Source: Prorocentrum cordatum (lineage: Eukaryota > Sar > Dinophyceae > Prorocentrales > Prorocentraceae). Taken from it: a DNA stretch of 64,000 nt. How positions within the stretch are numbered: position 1 is the first letter of the stretch; each line of letters opens with the position of its first letter. Of this stretch, positions 10,590 through 21,680 are shown piece after piece. The stretch covers positions 47,501 to 111,500 of the forward strand of contig CAUYUJ010014180.1 in the NCBI GenBank assembly GCA_963575745.1. The letters are read 5' to 3'. Below the pieces are notes generated by a model, which worked only from the letters and a program-made list of their open reading frames with translations, was not told the DNA's origin and made no database searches. A program made the position numbers and the translations under genes.

Positions 10590-10864
10590 ATCGAGGCTCG
10601 ACCCGCGGACGCGGAGGAGCAGCCCTGCGGCCCCGCCGAGCTTCGACGACGGCGAGCAGCTCTCGACGGGTCGGAGAGCGGCGACTTCGGCCCCGCCCAC
10701 AAGCGCCTGCAGACCTCGCGGGATCCAGAGACGGCGCCACCGAAGGCTGCCTCACGCGATCCAGAGACGGCGCCCCCGCGCCAGGAGCAGAGGGAGCTCG
10801 ACGGCGTTCCGTGTCCGCTCCCAGGGCGAGGCGGCAGACGTCCCTCGCCGCCGAGGGGGTCGAG

Positions 10865-12605
10865 GGCAAGCGGGCCGACGAGAGGATCCACTCGAAGGCC
10901 ATCAACGAATGCGACAGGGGGCTCTACAGAGAGGCGGCGGCCAAGCAGTGGTGCGAGTGGCAGAAGCACAGGTTCCGCCAGGTGCCTTCTATAGAGGAAT
11001 CCGAGGCGGTCAGAAGCATGGTCAAGGCCAGCTGAATCTTGCCCGGCCAGTTCGTCTAACGGGACAAGCACGCGCCGCTGCGGGCCGCCAAGCACCCGCT
11101 GCGGGTCAAGACCAAGGCACGGCTCTGCGTCGGAGGTCACGTGGACCCCCGGCTGGCCACGGACGACTTGCGCACGGATGCGCCCACGGTTACCCGAAAC
11201 TCCACCATGACTTTCTTCTCTCTCCAACAGAGGTTCGACCTGGAGATCTACGCGGCGGACGTGGAGGCGGCGTTCATGCAGGGCGACGAGCAGCCGGACC
11301 AGCAGCTGTTCATGGCGCAGCCCCGCGAGGGCCTACCAGGCCTACACCCGAAGCAGTTGATCAAGATCCTCAAGAGTCTTCGGAATGGCCACCGCACCGA
11401 CGCAGTGGTGGGCGGAGCTCAACTGGAGTTTGGTGTCGGTGGAAGAAGCGCTTACTGACAACTTCGTGTTTCGCCTACGCCAGCACTCGCCGGATCCAGC
11501 GTTGTACTGCGGCCACGACCAGCACGGGAAGCTCTGCGCGGTGGGCATTTCGCCGAAATACCCAGGAGTGTACGGAGTGTACGATAAGCTCTACAAACTC
11601 CTGCCGTGGGGCGACTGGCGAGGCCTGCCTTTCACCTTCCGTGGCAAGCGGGCGTTGCCAGACCAAGGAGGAATGCTACATCTACGACAAACCGAATACG
11701 CGGACACCATCGAGAAGATCGCGCTGACCAAGGAGCGTAAGACGGAGCTGACGACGGAGGCGACCCATTGCCGAATTGTCCGTCAACCGCTCCGCTCTTG
11801 GAGCACTCGGGTGGCTTGTGTCACAAACTCGACCGAATCTGGCGGTCGGAATAGCCATGGGGCAACGCACGCAGAACAAGCCCACCGTCCAGGACCTGCT
11901 CGAGACGAATCGAGCTGGCGAGGAAGCGCGCGGAAGTTGGTTTGGAGTTTCCAGCGCTACGCGGCCCGCTCCGCTTGGTCACCTACCACGACGCCAGCTG
12001 GGCTGTTGTCGGGAGAAGGAGCCCAAGCGGGTATCGTAGATTGGAGGTCGGGCGCCATCTAGCGAGTCTGCAGATCTACCTTGGCAGCTGAGACGACGTC
12101 AGCAGTAGATGCTCTAGGCTGTGCTCAGATCACTCGCTGTGTCTTGGCATCGCTGGAGATACCAGACGCCCGCCCAGAGGACGTCCCGCCGAGTTTGCTG
12201 TCACTCGCTCAAGTCACATATTGCGCTAACTTGTACGATACTGTGCATAAGGACGGCTATTCCAAGCTTCCGTCAGAGCGGCCCCTTTTGCTAGACCTAG
12301 TGGGCGTCAAGGAATACTTAGAAGAGGTCAGCAATGACCTTGTAGCCGACGATCAGCGTAGTCAGCTACCTCCGCTGTGGGTTCCTACGCGCCAGTTGCT
12401 CGGTGATCAGTTCACCAAGCGGTCGGACGGCAGTGACATCAGGGCAGACACGCGCCACGCTGTGCAGCAGCATCAGCCGACGGACCAGGCCACAGCGCAC
12501 GAAGTACACATCGACAACGCAGGCGCTTTACTGAAGAGCGCAGTGCGCCTGGTCACTCAGTCTGTTGACATGCGATCAGCACGTCTAAATGATCCAAGCC
12601 CGTAG
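10865..12605 (+). pseudogene. Decayed copia reverse transcriptase / RNase H
   Basis: Reverse transcriptase and RNase H pieces of a copia Pol appear in order but in changing frames. 10865-11035 codes the charged helix before the RT. 11070-11380 codes KARLCVGGHVDPRLATDD, then RTDAPTVTRNS and DVEAAFMQGDE, the RVT_2 N-terminal block with its first catalytic Asp. 11385 onward has MATAPTQWWAEL. 11790-11880 has LGWLVSQTRPNLAVG. 11965-12010 has a YHDASWAVVG RNase H start. 12081-12430 has AAETTSAV and WVPTRQLLGDQFTK, the RNase H tail. At least five frame changes and in-frame stops show it is dead. The sequence differs clearly from the intact copia at 36-46 kb, so it is another lineage. Confidence 0.8.
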
Positions 12606-13361
12606 ATGCACATGTCATGATACTCAGTGCGAATGTGTAAGCGAGCGTAGCAATATCATCAGGAGGGCAAGCAACATGTGCTGCAACATTGCTGAATTAT
12701 TCAGACGGTCGGTAACATGCCTTCCGTGTGGGTTCAATCATTTTTAGGGTGCTGGGCTCATTCGGAGAGACAATCGCTTGCCTCGATAAGCAAAATACGA
12801 TCGAGTCTTTGCATCGACTAACCCATCATTTTCATGCATACCAGAACCTTGCGGTTATCTTCGCACTTCGACCCCACTTTGCAGTTCCAGGTCTACAGGG
12901 GGGGACTGGCCCCAAGGGAGAAGCGTTGACCTGCAATCCGCGATGATTGATAGATCCATCGCCGACAGATCGGCGACAGGCCCACGATAGCGAGTGTGCA
13001 TTTTCCTGGGCGGGGGGGCATGGGGTCATATCGACGATCAGTGGACGATCGGGTGTCGATGCATCCCCCCCTGAGCCTATCCCATCCTAACCTTACCCCT
13101 GAAGGGTGGGCGAAGCGCAAACCGCCGCGGGAGGAGCAGCGCGACCAGGGAGGTCCAGGGATCGAGGCTCTAGAAGCAGAAAACAACGGCATAAACATGG
13201 ACTTCTGGCGCCCCGCGCGGATTGCTGGGACCTGCGCTGCAATTGGGGGACGTCGGCGATGCATAGAGTCGGACCCAGAACAGAAGAGCATCCTTCGAGG
13301 TCACGAGGCCCTCCCCCGGCCCAGACTGGAGAACATTGGAGGGTGCCCTCCCCCAGGATTC
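12606..13361. other. No gene recognised; truncated F2 copy inside
   Basis: 13160-13260 resembles a truncated F2 element (CATGGACTTCTGGCGCCCCG). 12945-13060 has a GATCCATCGCCGACAGATCG stretch similar to repeats near 47.8 kb. Nothing else recognised. Confidence 0.4.
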
Positions 13362-13746
13362 GGGTCGGGCGAAAGGGGGGGACAGCAAAGGGGGGGTTTG
13401 AGAATCAGCTCACGTAAAACACAACAAACAATTAAGATAAAAAAAGGAAGATTAAAAAAAAAAAAAATAAAAAAAAAATAAACAAACAAAAAACAAACAT
13501 TAAAAAAAAAAAAAAGAACACGAAGATAAAGGAAAATAATAACAAAATAATACCAAATGAAAAAATAAAACACTAAACAAAGAAAAAAATCACACACAAC
13601 ACCGATAAAGAGCTGATTTCCCCGGCGCCTCCCGGCGCCGGAGGCGGCTATGTATCGAGGAATGGGCCCCTCGGTGAGGCCGAAACCAGCTGCATGCAGC
13701 AGATTTCGTAACCCGCCCTTTCCCAATCCCCCCCTTTTCGCCCGCC
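13362..13746. mobile_element. F8 element copy 2, split by A-rich insertion
   Basis: The F8 sequence matches copy 1 up to CAGCTCACGTA (about 13417) and resumes at AGCTGATT (about 13611). Between them is about 190 bp of A-rich, nearly G-free DNA that is absent from copy 1. Confidence 0.7.
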
Positions 13747-13784
13747 GACATTGGAGGTTCCCTCCCCCAGGAATGCACGAAACG

Positions 13785-13970
13785 CCCCGCGACACAGAAC
13801 AAATAAACAAAAAACATAAAAAAAAAAGAGACGAATATACAAAAAAGAAAAAAAAAAAGAAAAAAAAAAAACAAAAAACGAACAAAAAATCAAAAGAAAA
13901 AAAACACAAAAAGAATAAAAAAAAAAAAACAAGAACAAACACAAAACAAAAACACAAGCACGAAGACCTC
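13785..13970. repeat. A-rich low-complexity tract
   Basis: Long runs of A with AAC, AAG and AAT interruptions, very unlike the GC-rich surroundings and like the insertion at 13418-13610. Confidence 0.8.
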
Positions 13971-14000
13971 TGGAACGCCCCTCCCCGAACCGCACCTTGG

Positions 14001-14337
14001 CGCCCGAGTTCTCCGGGGTAACTCGGGTCGGGGTAACTCGGGTTTGGATCCCGAAAAAGGAACCGAGTTAGCCCTAGACCCGAGTTACCCCTAGATGATC
14101 CGGGGCTCTGGGACGCCCGAATTATCCGGGTAGTCGGTCCGGGGTAACTCGGGTTTGGATTCCCCGAAAAAGGAAACCCGAAGGATAGCCCTGACCCGAG
14201 TTACCCCTGATGATTCGGGGCTCTGGACGCCCGAGTTATCCGGGGTAACTCGGGTCCGGGATAACTCGGGTTCGGAATCCTGGAAAACGATCCCGAGTTA
14301 GCCCTGACCCGAGTTACCCCTGATGATTCGGGGCTCT
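14001..14337. repeat. 113-bp repeat, three diverged units
   Basis: Three units of the same 113-bp sequence as at 8213-8664, with small indels in the first two. Confidence 0.9.
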
Positions 14338-14453
14338 GAAAGAAGGCGCCCGACAACGTCCAACACCCTCCCCGAACCGACCTCGATCTCATGCCTCGCC
14401 CCGACCTATAGGCAACCCCGAGCCGACCTCGGCCCGCCCGTAGGCAACCTCGA

Positions 14454-14922
14454 TGGAGCAGGGGCCGGCCGTCCCGGCATTCCTGTTTGAGCGCCCGAGT
14501 TATCCGGGGTAAGTCGGGTCCGGGGTAACTCGGGTTTGGATTCCCGAAAAAGGAACCCGAATTATCCCTGACCCGAGTTACCCCTGATGATTCGGGGCTC
14601 TGGACGCCCGAATTATCCGGGGTAACTCGGGTCCGGGGTAACTCGGGTTTGGATCCCCGAAAAAGGAACCCGAGTTATCCCTGACCCGAGTTACCCCTGA
14701 TGATTCGGGGCTCTGACCTGTAGTCCTACCACGAAAGGTTCTTAGAACCCAAATATGTTCTAAGAACAAAAACGACGTTCTTAGAACAGAAGCCCGGTGT
14801 GATAAAACAAGACAGACTCCGCCAGACATAGTCTAAAAAAAAATCGTCGAAGCACACAACAGGTTCTTAGAACAGTCCTTGGTAGGGCTAGAGGCGGAAC
14901 AGGACGCTTCGCCGCTGCTTGA
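14454..14922. mobile_element. F4 element copy a, TSD CTCGA
   Basis: Left end TGGAGCAGGGGCCGGCCGTC; right end CGCTTCGCCGCTGCTTGA. CTCGA directly flanks both sides (14449-14453 and 14923-14927), a perfect 5-bp target duplication. The interior has the family's GTTCTTAGAAC palindromes. Two 113-bp repeat units (14488-14716) sit between the left end and the CCTACCACGAA motif, which explains its 469-bp length against 207-233 bp in other copies. Confidence 0.8.
14488..14716. repeat. 113-bp repeat, two units inside F4 copy a
   Basis: Two tandem units of the 113-bp repeat. Other F4 copies lack them at this point. Confidence 0.9.
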
Positions 14923-14944
14923 CTCGATCTTCTGCCTCGGTGTC

Positions 14945-15108
14945 CGACCGTGGGCAACCTCGGCGTGGGGAAAACATCCGGCCCCACGCGGAGCTGGGCC
15001 GCGCGGCCCCGACGCACCGGCGACGCGGCTCGCTCCCGCAAGGCCTCACCTGCTCCAGCAAGCCCCACTCGGGCGGTCCGGAGGAGCGCAGTGGGAGCTC
15101 GGAGTAAT
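14945..15108. repeat. Dispersed repeat, partner of 6418-6585
   Basis: Similar over its whole length to 6418-6585. It is followed at 15150-15235 by three copies of TTGGGTCCAGGTCCTCCCA. Confidence 0.7.
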
Positions 15109-15379
15109 TCAGGTCGGGCGGATCTTGGACGAGCAAAATGAACGAGAGGTTGGGTCCAGGTCCTCCCAGATTGGGTCCAGGTCCTCCCAAGTTTGGGCGG
15201 ATGTAGTAGATTGGGTCCAGGTCCTCCCAGAGAATCACAAAACAGGGCAAACGACGTCGATCCTTGAAGCAGGAAGGCGCTGGAAGCAGATTGGGATCTG
15301 GGAATCCACAAATACCTACTTTCAACGACCGGCGTGTAATCTAGGTCGGGCGGATTTTGGTGGACGAAAAAATGAACTA

Positions 15380-15520
15380 GAGGTGCCATACCCAAAATGC
15401 GGCCGGTGCCGCCTCGTTCGGGGGCGGACATCCGAGATTTCCAATGGAAACGGGACCCGTCGCTAATCCAGGCCCCCTTATTCCGTGTTTGCGATCGCCT
15501 GACCAACCCCGGGCGCTCGA
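15380..15520. repeat. Dispersed repeat, partner at 21355-21475
   Basis: AAAATGCGGCCGGTGCCGCC...CGTCGCTAATCCA...TTTGCGATCGCCTGA occurs here and at 21355-21475 in the same orientation with about 85-90% identity. Open frames in the two copies are not conserved, so it is more likely an element than a gene. Confidence 0.7.
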
Positions 15521-16232
15521 GCCGAAGCGTCTCGGCCCGCGCCGCGACCCGGCCCCCGCTGGCAGATCCCGGCACTCGCTGGCGGCGCGCGCGGGCGGGA
15601 GGCGGATGTTGGACGAAAATATGAACGAGTCAAACGATGCCCACAAGTAGTGGAAGCATAATCGAAAAAAATCGTCCCCCGATTGTTGTTTACTATGTTT
15701 GCATACTCCTCCTGTAGAGGGAGACGCTCGACGTAAAGAGGAGTAGTTCGAGGAGGGAGCTTCGAGGCTCGAGGATCGGGTCTCCCGAGCATCGAGGCTC
15801 GAGCGTCGGGGATGGAGGTAGTGGAGGTTCGAGGCTCGGGCACGGAGGCTCGGCCATCGAGGGTCGAGCATCGAGGGCGGAGGCTGGAGGTCCGAGGGGC
15901 GCGGTTCGCGGAGCGGCGTGAGGGGGCGGGGGGCCCTCGAGTCCGGGCGTCGCGGAACCATGAAAACACGCAACGGGCGGATGTCTGGCAGAGTCGGCCT
16001 CCCGGAGGCCGTCTCCCTGCCCGAGTGCCCGAGGGCCACCGAACAAATTATCCTGGCGAAGGACCCAACCATCTTCAATCTTCAGCTGTGGGTAGCGCGT
16101 TGTGGGTGTCGCTCTCGGTGGAGCTCCCTATGCCACGAAGCGCGTGAGGGACGTGCCGTGATGGGTGTCGGGGACGCATGCGGGCGGTGCCGCTGGGGCC
16201 TTCGGTGGAGGTCCCCATGGTACCACGAAGCG
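15521..16232. other. F1 end fragment and GAGGCTCG-type repeats
   Basis: 15706-15737 matches the right terminus of F1 (CTCCTCCTGTAGAGGGAGAC). 15745-15880 is built of GGAGGTTCGAGGCTCGGG-like short repeats. No gene recognised. Confidence 0.5.
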
Positions 16233-16392
16233 GGTCGGGCATGCCCCCCCCCTACAGGCGCATTTTGGGCGAAAAATTGAAAATGCTGGAAAATGCCCTA
16301 ACATAGCAAAAAATGCTCAACGCATCGTCCCCTGATGTTTGTTTACGATCCTGCAATATGTTCCTCCTGAAGAGGGACATGCCAGACTTTAA
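16233..16392. mobile_element. F1 MITE copy 3, diverged
   Basis: GGTCGGGCATGCC...CCTACAG at the left and CCTGAAGAGGGACATGCCAG, then ACTTTAA, at the right keep the F1 ends and the ATCGTCCCC...TGTTTAC interior at the standard 160-bp spacing, with more mutations than the other two copies. Confidence 0.65.
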
Positions 16393-16485
16393 CTGTGCTG
16401 GGTGGCGGACGCACGCGGGCGGAGCCCCTCGCTGGAGCCCCCTATTGAGGCCACGAGACGCTGTACTTTTCTTCCTCTTCGTTGG

Positions 16486-16597
16486 GCGCCCGAGTTATCC
16501 GGGGTAACTCGGGTCCGGGGTAACTCGGGTTCGGACTCCCGAAAAACGAACCCGAGTTAGCCCTGACCCGAGTTACCCCTGATGATTCGGGCTCTGA
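16486..16597. repeat. 113-bp repeat, single unit
   Basis: One unit of the repeat seen at 8213-8664, starting GCGCCCGAGTTATCCGGGGT. Confidence 0.9.
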
Positions 16598-17340
16598 CTT
16601 CGTATCATTATTCTTCTACTCGTATCAGTATAGCTCTTATCAGCTTATTATAGCTATGGAGTTATGAACATGACTAGTAGTACTACTATGATGATGTTTG
16701 GTTGTCCTCATGGCTGCTCCTCATCCGCGAGGAGCGCCAAAAGAGAAAACGAGCCGGTTCGAATCGGAGATATCGAAACGAGCCCAGCGGCGGGCGCCTC
16801 CTCCCGGGGGTCGGTCTCGTCCGCCGCCTTGCTCGAGAGGCTGCGGTCGCGGGCCTGCGGCCAGTGCCGAGCCCTCGCCCTCCGCCCTCCAGCACCCGAC
16901 CTCGGCAAGGGTCCAGGGCGAGCAGGTCCAGCTGCGCGCCACTTGCCACTCACGAGACCCTCCCTCCCTCCCTCCCCCTCCCCCTCCCCCCTCCTCCTCC
17001 TCCTCCTCCTCCTCCTCTTCCTCCTCCTCCTCCTCCTCGTCCTCCTCGTCCTCCTCGTCCTCCTCGTCCTCCTCGTCCTCCTTGCCATCCTCGTCCTCCT
17101 TGCCATCCTCGTCCTCCTCGTCCTCCTCGTCCTGCTCGTCCTCCTCGTTCTCCTCGTCCTCCTCGTCCTCCTCGTCCTCCTCGTCCTGCTCGTCCTCCTC
17201 GTCCTGCTCGTCCTCCTCGTCTTCCTCGTCCTCCTCCTCCTCGTCCTCCTAGTCTGCCTCCTCCTGAGCCCACATGAGTTTCAGCGCACAGCGCCTCGCA
17301 AACCAGGGTAGGGGCGTTTTATATGCCCCTGACAACAATG
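16598..17340. repeat. (TCC)n/(TCG)n tract with short unique flanks
   Basis: 16978-17262 is an uninterrupted CTC/TCGTCC trinucleotide tract. The 16620-16970 flank has no recognisable gene. Sequence near 17345-17430 is a very degenerate F1-like end. Confidence 0.8.
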
Positions 17341-17549
17341 CTCGAACATCGTTCTCTTGCCGCAATGCTATTTCGGAATTTAACTATTTCGGAGTATGCC
17401 CCCTCCAGAGGGGCAAGCGCGGCTGCAGGTGTGGCCCTGGCCAGGCGCCGTGCCTGCCCGGTGCCTGGCCTTCGGGGTGGCCTTCGGGGGGGGGGGGGGG
17501 CCAGAGCCGAGCAGCCCGAGCGCGACAGCCAACGCTGGCGAGAGCCGCG

Positions 17550-17552
17550 CGA

Positions 17553-17607
<55 letters not shown>

Positions 17608-17662
17608 GGTCGTCTTCGTGGTGGTCGTCGTTGTGGTCGTCGTCGTCGTGGTCGTCGTTCTT

Positions 17663-17700
<38 letters not shown>

Positions 17701-17704
17701 TCTT

Positions 17705-17743
<39 letters not shown>

Positions 17744-17865
17744 GTCGTGGTCGTCTTCGTGGTGGTCGTTGTGGTCGTCGTCGTCGTGGTCGTCGTTCTT
17801 GTCGTCGTCGTCGTCGTCGTTCTTGTCGTCGTCGCCGCCGTCGTCGTTCTTGTCGTCGTCCTCAT
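17550..17865. repeat. (GTC)n microsatellite
   Basis: About 315 bp of GTC units with GTG and TTC interruptions. Confidence 0.95.
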
Positions 17866-17978
17866 CGTCGGCGTGGGCCCGCGCCAGAGGTTACTCAGGC
17901 GAGGAGCAGCCGAGGGCGCCGGCAGGCCTTCTCGCCGATCCCGGCGGCCCCCGCCGTGCATGCCCGAGGCCCAGGAGA

Positions 17979-18193
17979 TTAGGGGCCTCCTGGATGGGGT
18001 CTGAGCAGATGGGGTCGGAGGATCGCGCCGCATCGTCGCTGCATCGTCGATGCATCGGCGATGCGACGGCGGCGTCGGCGATGCATGGGCGACGTCGGCG
18101 TAGAGAAAAACGGCCTCCCCATCAAGTCTATCGGCGATGCATCGGCGATACGGCGCGATCCACCGACCCCATCTACTCGGACCCCACCTAAGA
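17979..18193. mobile_element. F6 inverted-repeat element, copy 1
   Basis: The left arm GATGGGGTCGGAGGATCGCG, then CCGCATCG, and the right arm (reverse complement GATGGGGTCGGTGGATCGCG) pair over about 50 bp. The centre is GATGCATCGGCGATGCG-type palindromes. Related copies: 28241-28388 and 53699-53942. Confidence 0.7.
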
Positions 18194-18463
18194 GTCCCGG
18201 AAGAGATCCAACGTATTGAAAAAATCAGGACGGATTTTTTTTTGTTTTGTCATTGTCGGCATCTAGGGGCCCTCGCCGGGCCTCGGGACCGACCAAAAAC
18301 GGCTCAAGATGAAAAGCCGGTCCTGGGGAATGGGTGGAAACTTCCGGGGACCCCGTAGTGAACAAAAACACAGTGAACAAAAACGCGACATCGGATCTCT
18401 GGGGGTCGGCGTGCGCGCACGCCTCCCTGGCCCCCCCCGCATCGGATGCGCCCCGAGGAGGAG

Positions 18464-18557
18464 ACGACGACGACGACGACGACGAAGCCGCCGCCGACAC
18501 CGACGCCGACGCCGACGCCGACGACGCCGACGACGCCGACGATGCCGACGACGCAGA

Positions 18558-18626
<69 letters not shown>

Positions 18627-18633
18627 CGCGGCG
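18464..18633. repeat. (GAC)n/(GCC)n microsatellite
   Basis: Trinucleotide tract of GAC and GCC units; open frames through it encode polyAsp or polyThr and are artefacts. Confidence 0.9.
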
Positions 18634-18829
18634 GCCCGGCCCGCCGAGGGCCGCCGCGCGCCTGCGAGGACACCGAGCCCTCCGTGGTCTCCGCCACCGA
18701 CGCCGAGGACCTCGCCGGGGGCGCCTCCGCCCCCGGCCTCGCGGCGGGCGGCGCCTGGCGGGCGGCGCCGCGTCTCGATGCAGATGCACACACCCGTGCG
18801 TACGCATGCCTGGCCGCCCACCTGCCTGC

Positions 18830-19175
18830 CCAACTGCCGACCTACCCACCCACCTGCCTACCTACCCACCTACCAACCTACCTACCAACCTACCTACCTA
18901 CATGACTACATATACATAGGAGCATGTGCACTTATGTGTATATGTATATACACATGCATATTCATAAACATATACGTAGATATACACATATACATATACA
19001 CATGCGTGCCCATATACATATACATAGATGTATACATCTACATTTGCCTACGCATATACATTTACAACATATATGCACATATACATACACATACATATAC
19101 ATATACATATGCATACACATATGCGGTACATGTACGTATGCACATACATATTCATATACGTATATACACATGAAA
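18830..19175. repeat. ACCTACCT and TACATA repeats
   Basis: A CCTACCAACCTA tract passes into a TACATATACA tract. Similar DNA fills 33480-34620. Confidence 0.9.
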
Positions 19176-20469
19176 GCCGTGGCCGCGGTCGGGGGAGTCT
19201 GTCCCAGGGCGGCCGGAGAGTTTATATTCCCACCTGCCTCCGTTGGGGTACAGACTTCCTAGCCGCCCTGTTGCAAGCGCCACCAGCTGCGACGAAAAGA
19301 ATGTTACATCATGATTCGCCCACTGATCTGCTCATGTCGGCCTCCTGCGGCCCTTGTCGGCCTCCGGGACTAGCAGAAGCGGATGCAGGGCGCAAGGCTG
19401 CCCCCCACAGGATTGGGCCGCAACCCTGGGGCCACGGATTGAAGAGCAATCGAACCACATCCAGACCCAGGTTCAGTCGACGTCGAATCGGGAAGTCGGA
19501 CCAGATCGTGATGCGCGCCGGATCGGGCAGCATCGGCACGGGGTCGAGATCAAACCGAATCGGCTGCGCCAAGATGCACAACAACGCCGCGGGAACATCG
19601 GGCCGCGTCGGATTGCTCGAACTCCAGAACCGAATCGCACCAGGCCGGCCAGAGTCAGCATCAGAACACCGAATCAACCGGATCTAAATTTCCCCGGGGC
19701 CCAGACAACCGGCTGCTCCAACTTTCTCGATGCGTGGGCCCCGGCGGTCTGGACCCTTTCCCCTGGGGCCGTTATTTTTCCTGCATCGTATCTTGACGCT
19801 CCCGAGGCCCGGCGAGGGCCCCCTGAGGCCGAGATCAGCCCAAAACCACCCGCTTGAATCGTCCTGAATCGTTTTGTTGACGCTCCCGAGGCCCGGCGAG
19901 GGCCCCCGGCGGCCGAGATCAGCTAAGAACCGCCCGCTCCAATCTCTGCTGGCGCGTCGGATCTCTGGGTAGGGGGGGAGGACATGCAGTCGGGGAGGGG
20001 CGGGCCCTCTCCCCTCCTCCTCATCCTCCTTCTCCTCCTCCTCCTCCTCCTCCTCCTTCTTCTCCTTCTCATCGTCCTCCTCCTCCTCCTCCTCATCCTC
20101 GTCCTCCTCCTCCGCCGCCTCCTCCTCCTCCCCACCTCCTCCTCCCTCGTCCTCCTCCTCCTCCTCCTTTTCCTCCTGCCCCTTCTCCTGCAGAAGAGGC
20201 TGGCAGCAGAGTGGCTTGACCTCGAGCGAGCCTCGCACGAGCACGGGCGCCGGGCCTCCCAGGGGCTCCGACTTCCCCGAAGCGTGATAACATATGGAGA
20301 AACGGCGGAGGGCTTCCCGCCATGCTCGGCCTCTGGGGGCCCTCGCCGGGCCTCGGGATCCTCCAAAGACCGCTCAGGGCGAAACACCTGGGCGGCGCGC
20401 ACCTGGAGGTAGGGGGGGGAAGGCTTCTTAGAAGCACTCCTGCTTCTTGGAGGGCGCGGGCCTTACATC
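19176..20469. other. No gene; (CTC)n tract at 20015-20190
   Basis: 19290-19690 is open in one + frame, but it is made of short GATCGG/GAATCGG-like repeats and shows no domain. 19795-19925 holds two copies of a TTGACGCTCCCGAGGCCCGG block. 20015-20190 is a (CTC)n tract. Confidence 0.5.
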
Positions 20470-20660
20470 GTGGGCAGCCAAGAGGAGAGCGTCAATGAGG
20501 GGGGGGCGCAAATCATGGCCCGCGGCATGTGCGCGGCCCAGGGGGGGGGGGCCGGGAACGTGATGAAGCATGGAGAGGAGCCATGAAGTCTGTGGAAATA
20601 TCATGGCCCCCGCCATGATATCCACACCCCCCTAGTCATCACCTCGCTCTTTGCCGCCGC
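20470..20660. mobile_element. F5 inverted-repeat element, copy 2
   Basis: Left end GTGGGCAGCCAAGAGG, right end CACCTCGCTCTTTGCCGCC. It contains the inner palindrome ATATCATGGCCCCCGCCATG and the ATCATGGCCCGCGGCATGTG block. Confidence 0.7.
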
Positions 20661-20980
20661 CCCGACAGGGAGCACTGGCACACTTTTGGCCGTGGGGCCG
20701 CGGGGCGCAGTCACAACAAGGCATTGCTCCATCATCAGGGTTTTTGGGTTTAGGCGCCCGCTTTCAACTGGCAAAAAAAGGCAGGGTGTGCGAAGTGCGA
20801 GGCGGGTCGGGATCTTTTCTTGCAATACGAGCCCCACCTTGTCGAGGGGAAGAAAAGTTGCTCAACTGCACCAGGACACGCAACAGAACAGCTGCAGAAA
20901 AGTTCAATGGTGCGAGGGTGCCCTGGACTGACGACATGCGTGAACCTTAACTTTCGGAGGTCCGCGCGGATTTTCCAAGT

Positions 20981-21151
20981 TCAGCCACGCGCAGAGGGGC
21001 GTGGGGAGAGGGGGGAGGGCTTCTTAGAAGCACCCCTGCTTCTTAGAAGGCGCGGGCCTTCTCTATAGATGCAGGGCTGGCGCCTTCTAAGAAGCAGCCT
21101 CCTTTGAAGAAGCGCTCCCCCCTCCCCCCACCCCCCTCTGCGCGTGGCTGA
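20981..21151. mobile_element. F7 inverted-repeat element
   Basis: TCAGCCACGCGCAGAGGGG at the left and CCCCTCTGCGCGTGGCTGA at the right are perfect 19-bp inverted repeats. The interior has CTTCTTAGAAG palindromes. A partial copy lies at 20408-20460, and a related hairpin at 35135. Confidence 0.8.
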
Positions 21152-21354
21152 CAAGTCGGCGCGATGCCGAACATCTTCTGACGCCGCCTCCAGCGCTGCA
21201 CCTGGAGCGCCTCCCGGGCCAGGGTGCGGCTTCCAGCGTCGACCCCATCAGTCCGCGCGGATCTCGGAGTTGTCGTGCATGCCGGGGGCGCGCAAACATG
21301 GATTAGCGACCCATGGACTTGGCGCGCGGTCGCCAAATCCATGGATCGGGGGAG

Positions 21355-21475
21355 GTGCCCTCCCCAAAATGCGGCCGGTGCCGCCTCGTTCGGCGGCGGA
21401 AATCTGCGATTTCCCATGGAAATGGCCCGTCGCTAATCCACGCGCCCTTGACCCATGTTTGCGATCGCCTGAGCA
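21355..21475. repeat. Dispersed repeat, partner of 15380-15520
   Basis: Second copy of the AAAATGCGGCCGGTGCCGCC repeat. Confidence 0.7.
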
Positions 21476-21484
21476 TGGGGTCCG

Positions 21485-21680
21485 GCATGAACACAAGCTT
21501 TCGGAAGACGCGCGGATTCCTCCAATCGGCGCTGGATCCCCCCACCCTCCCTGGTGAACAGAGCGTGTAAGACGCGGCGCCAGAGGCGCCGCCAGGGGAG
21601 TCCAGTGCAGTCCAGCGCAGATGCAAGACACCCGCGCGGACCTCCGAAAGCTCACGGTTGTGCAAACAATTGTTGCTCGA
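21485..21680. mobile_element. F2 inverted-repeat element
   Basis: ACACAAGCTTTCGGAAGACG and the reverse complement of CGGACCTCCGAAAGCTCACG are the arms. The centre contains GGCGCCAGAGGCGCCGCCAG, as in the other F2 copies. Confidence 0.65.

Noticed and set aside
16750-16775. GGTTCGAATCGG resembling a tRNA B box
   Set aside because: No A box, acceptor stem or cloverleaf could be formed around it.
16978-18633. Long frames encoding polySer, polyThr, polyArg or polyVal
   Set aside because: Direct products of (TCC)n, (GTC)n and (GAC)n tracts; alternative frames and the opposite strand are equally open.
19028-19687. 219-codon + strand frame
   Set aside because: The first part is TACA repeat and the rest is made of short GAATCGG-type repeats; no domain, and codon use does not differ from other frames.
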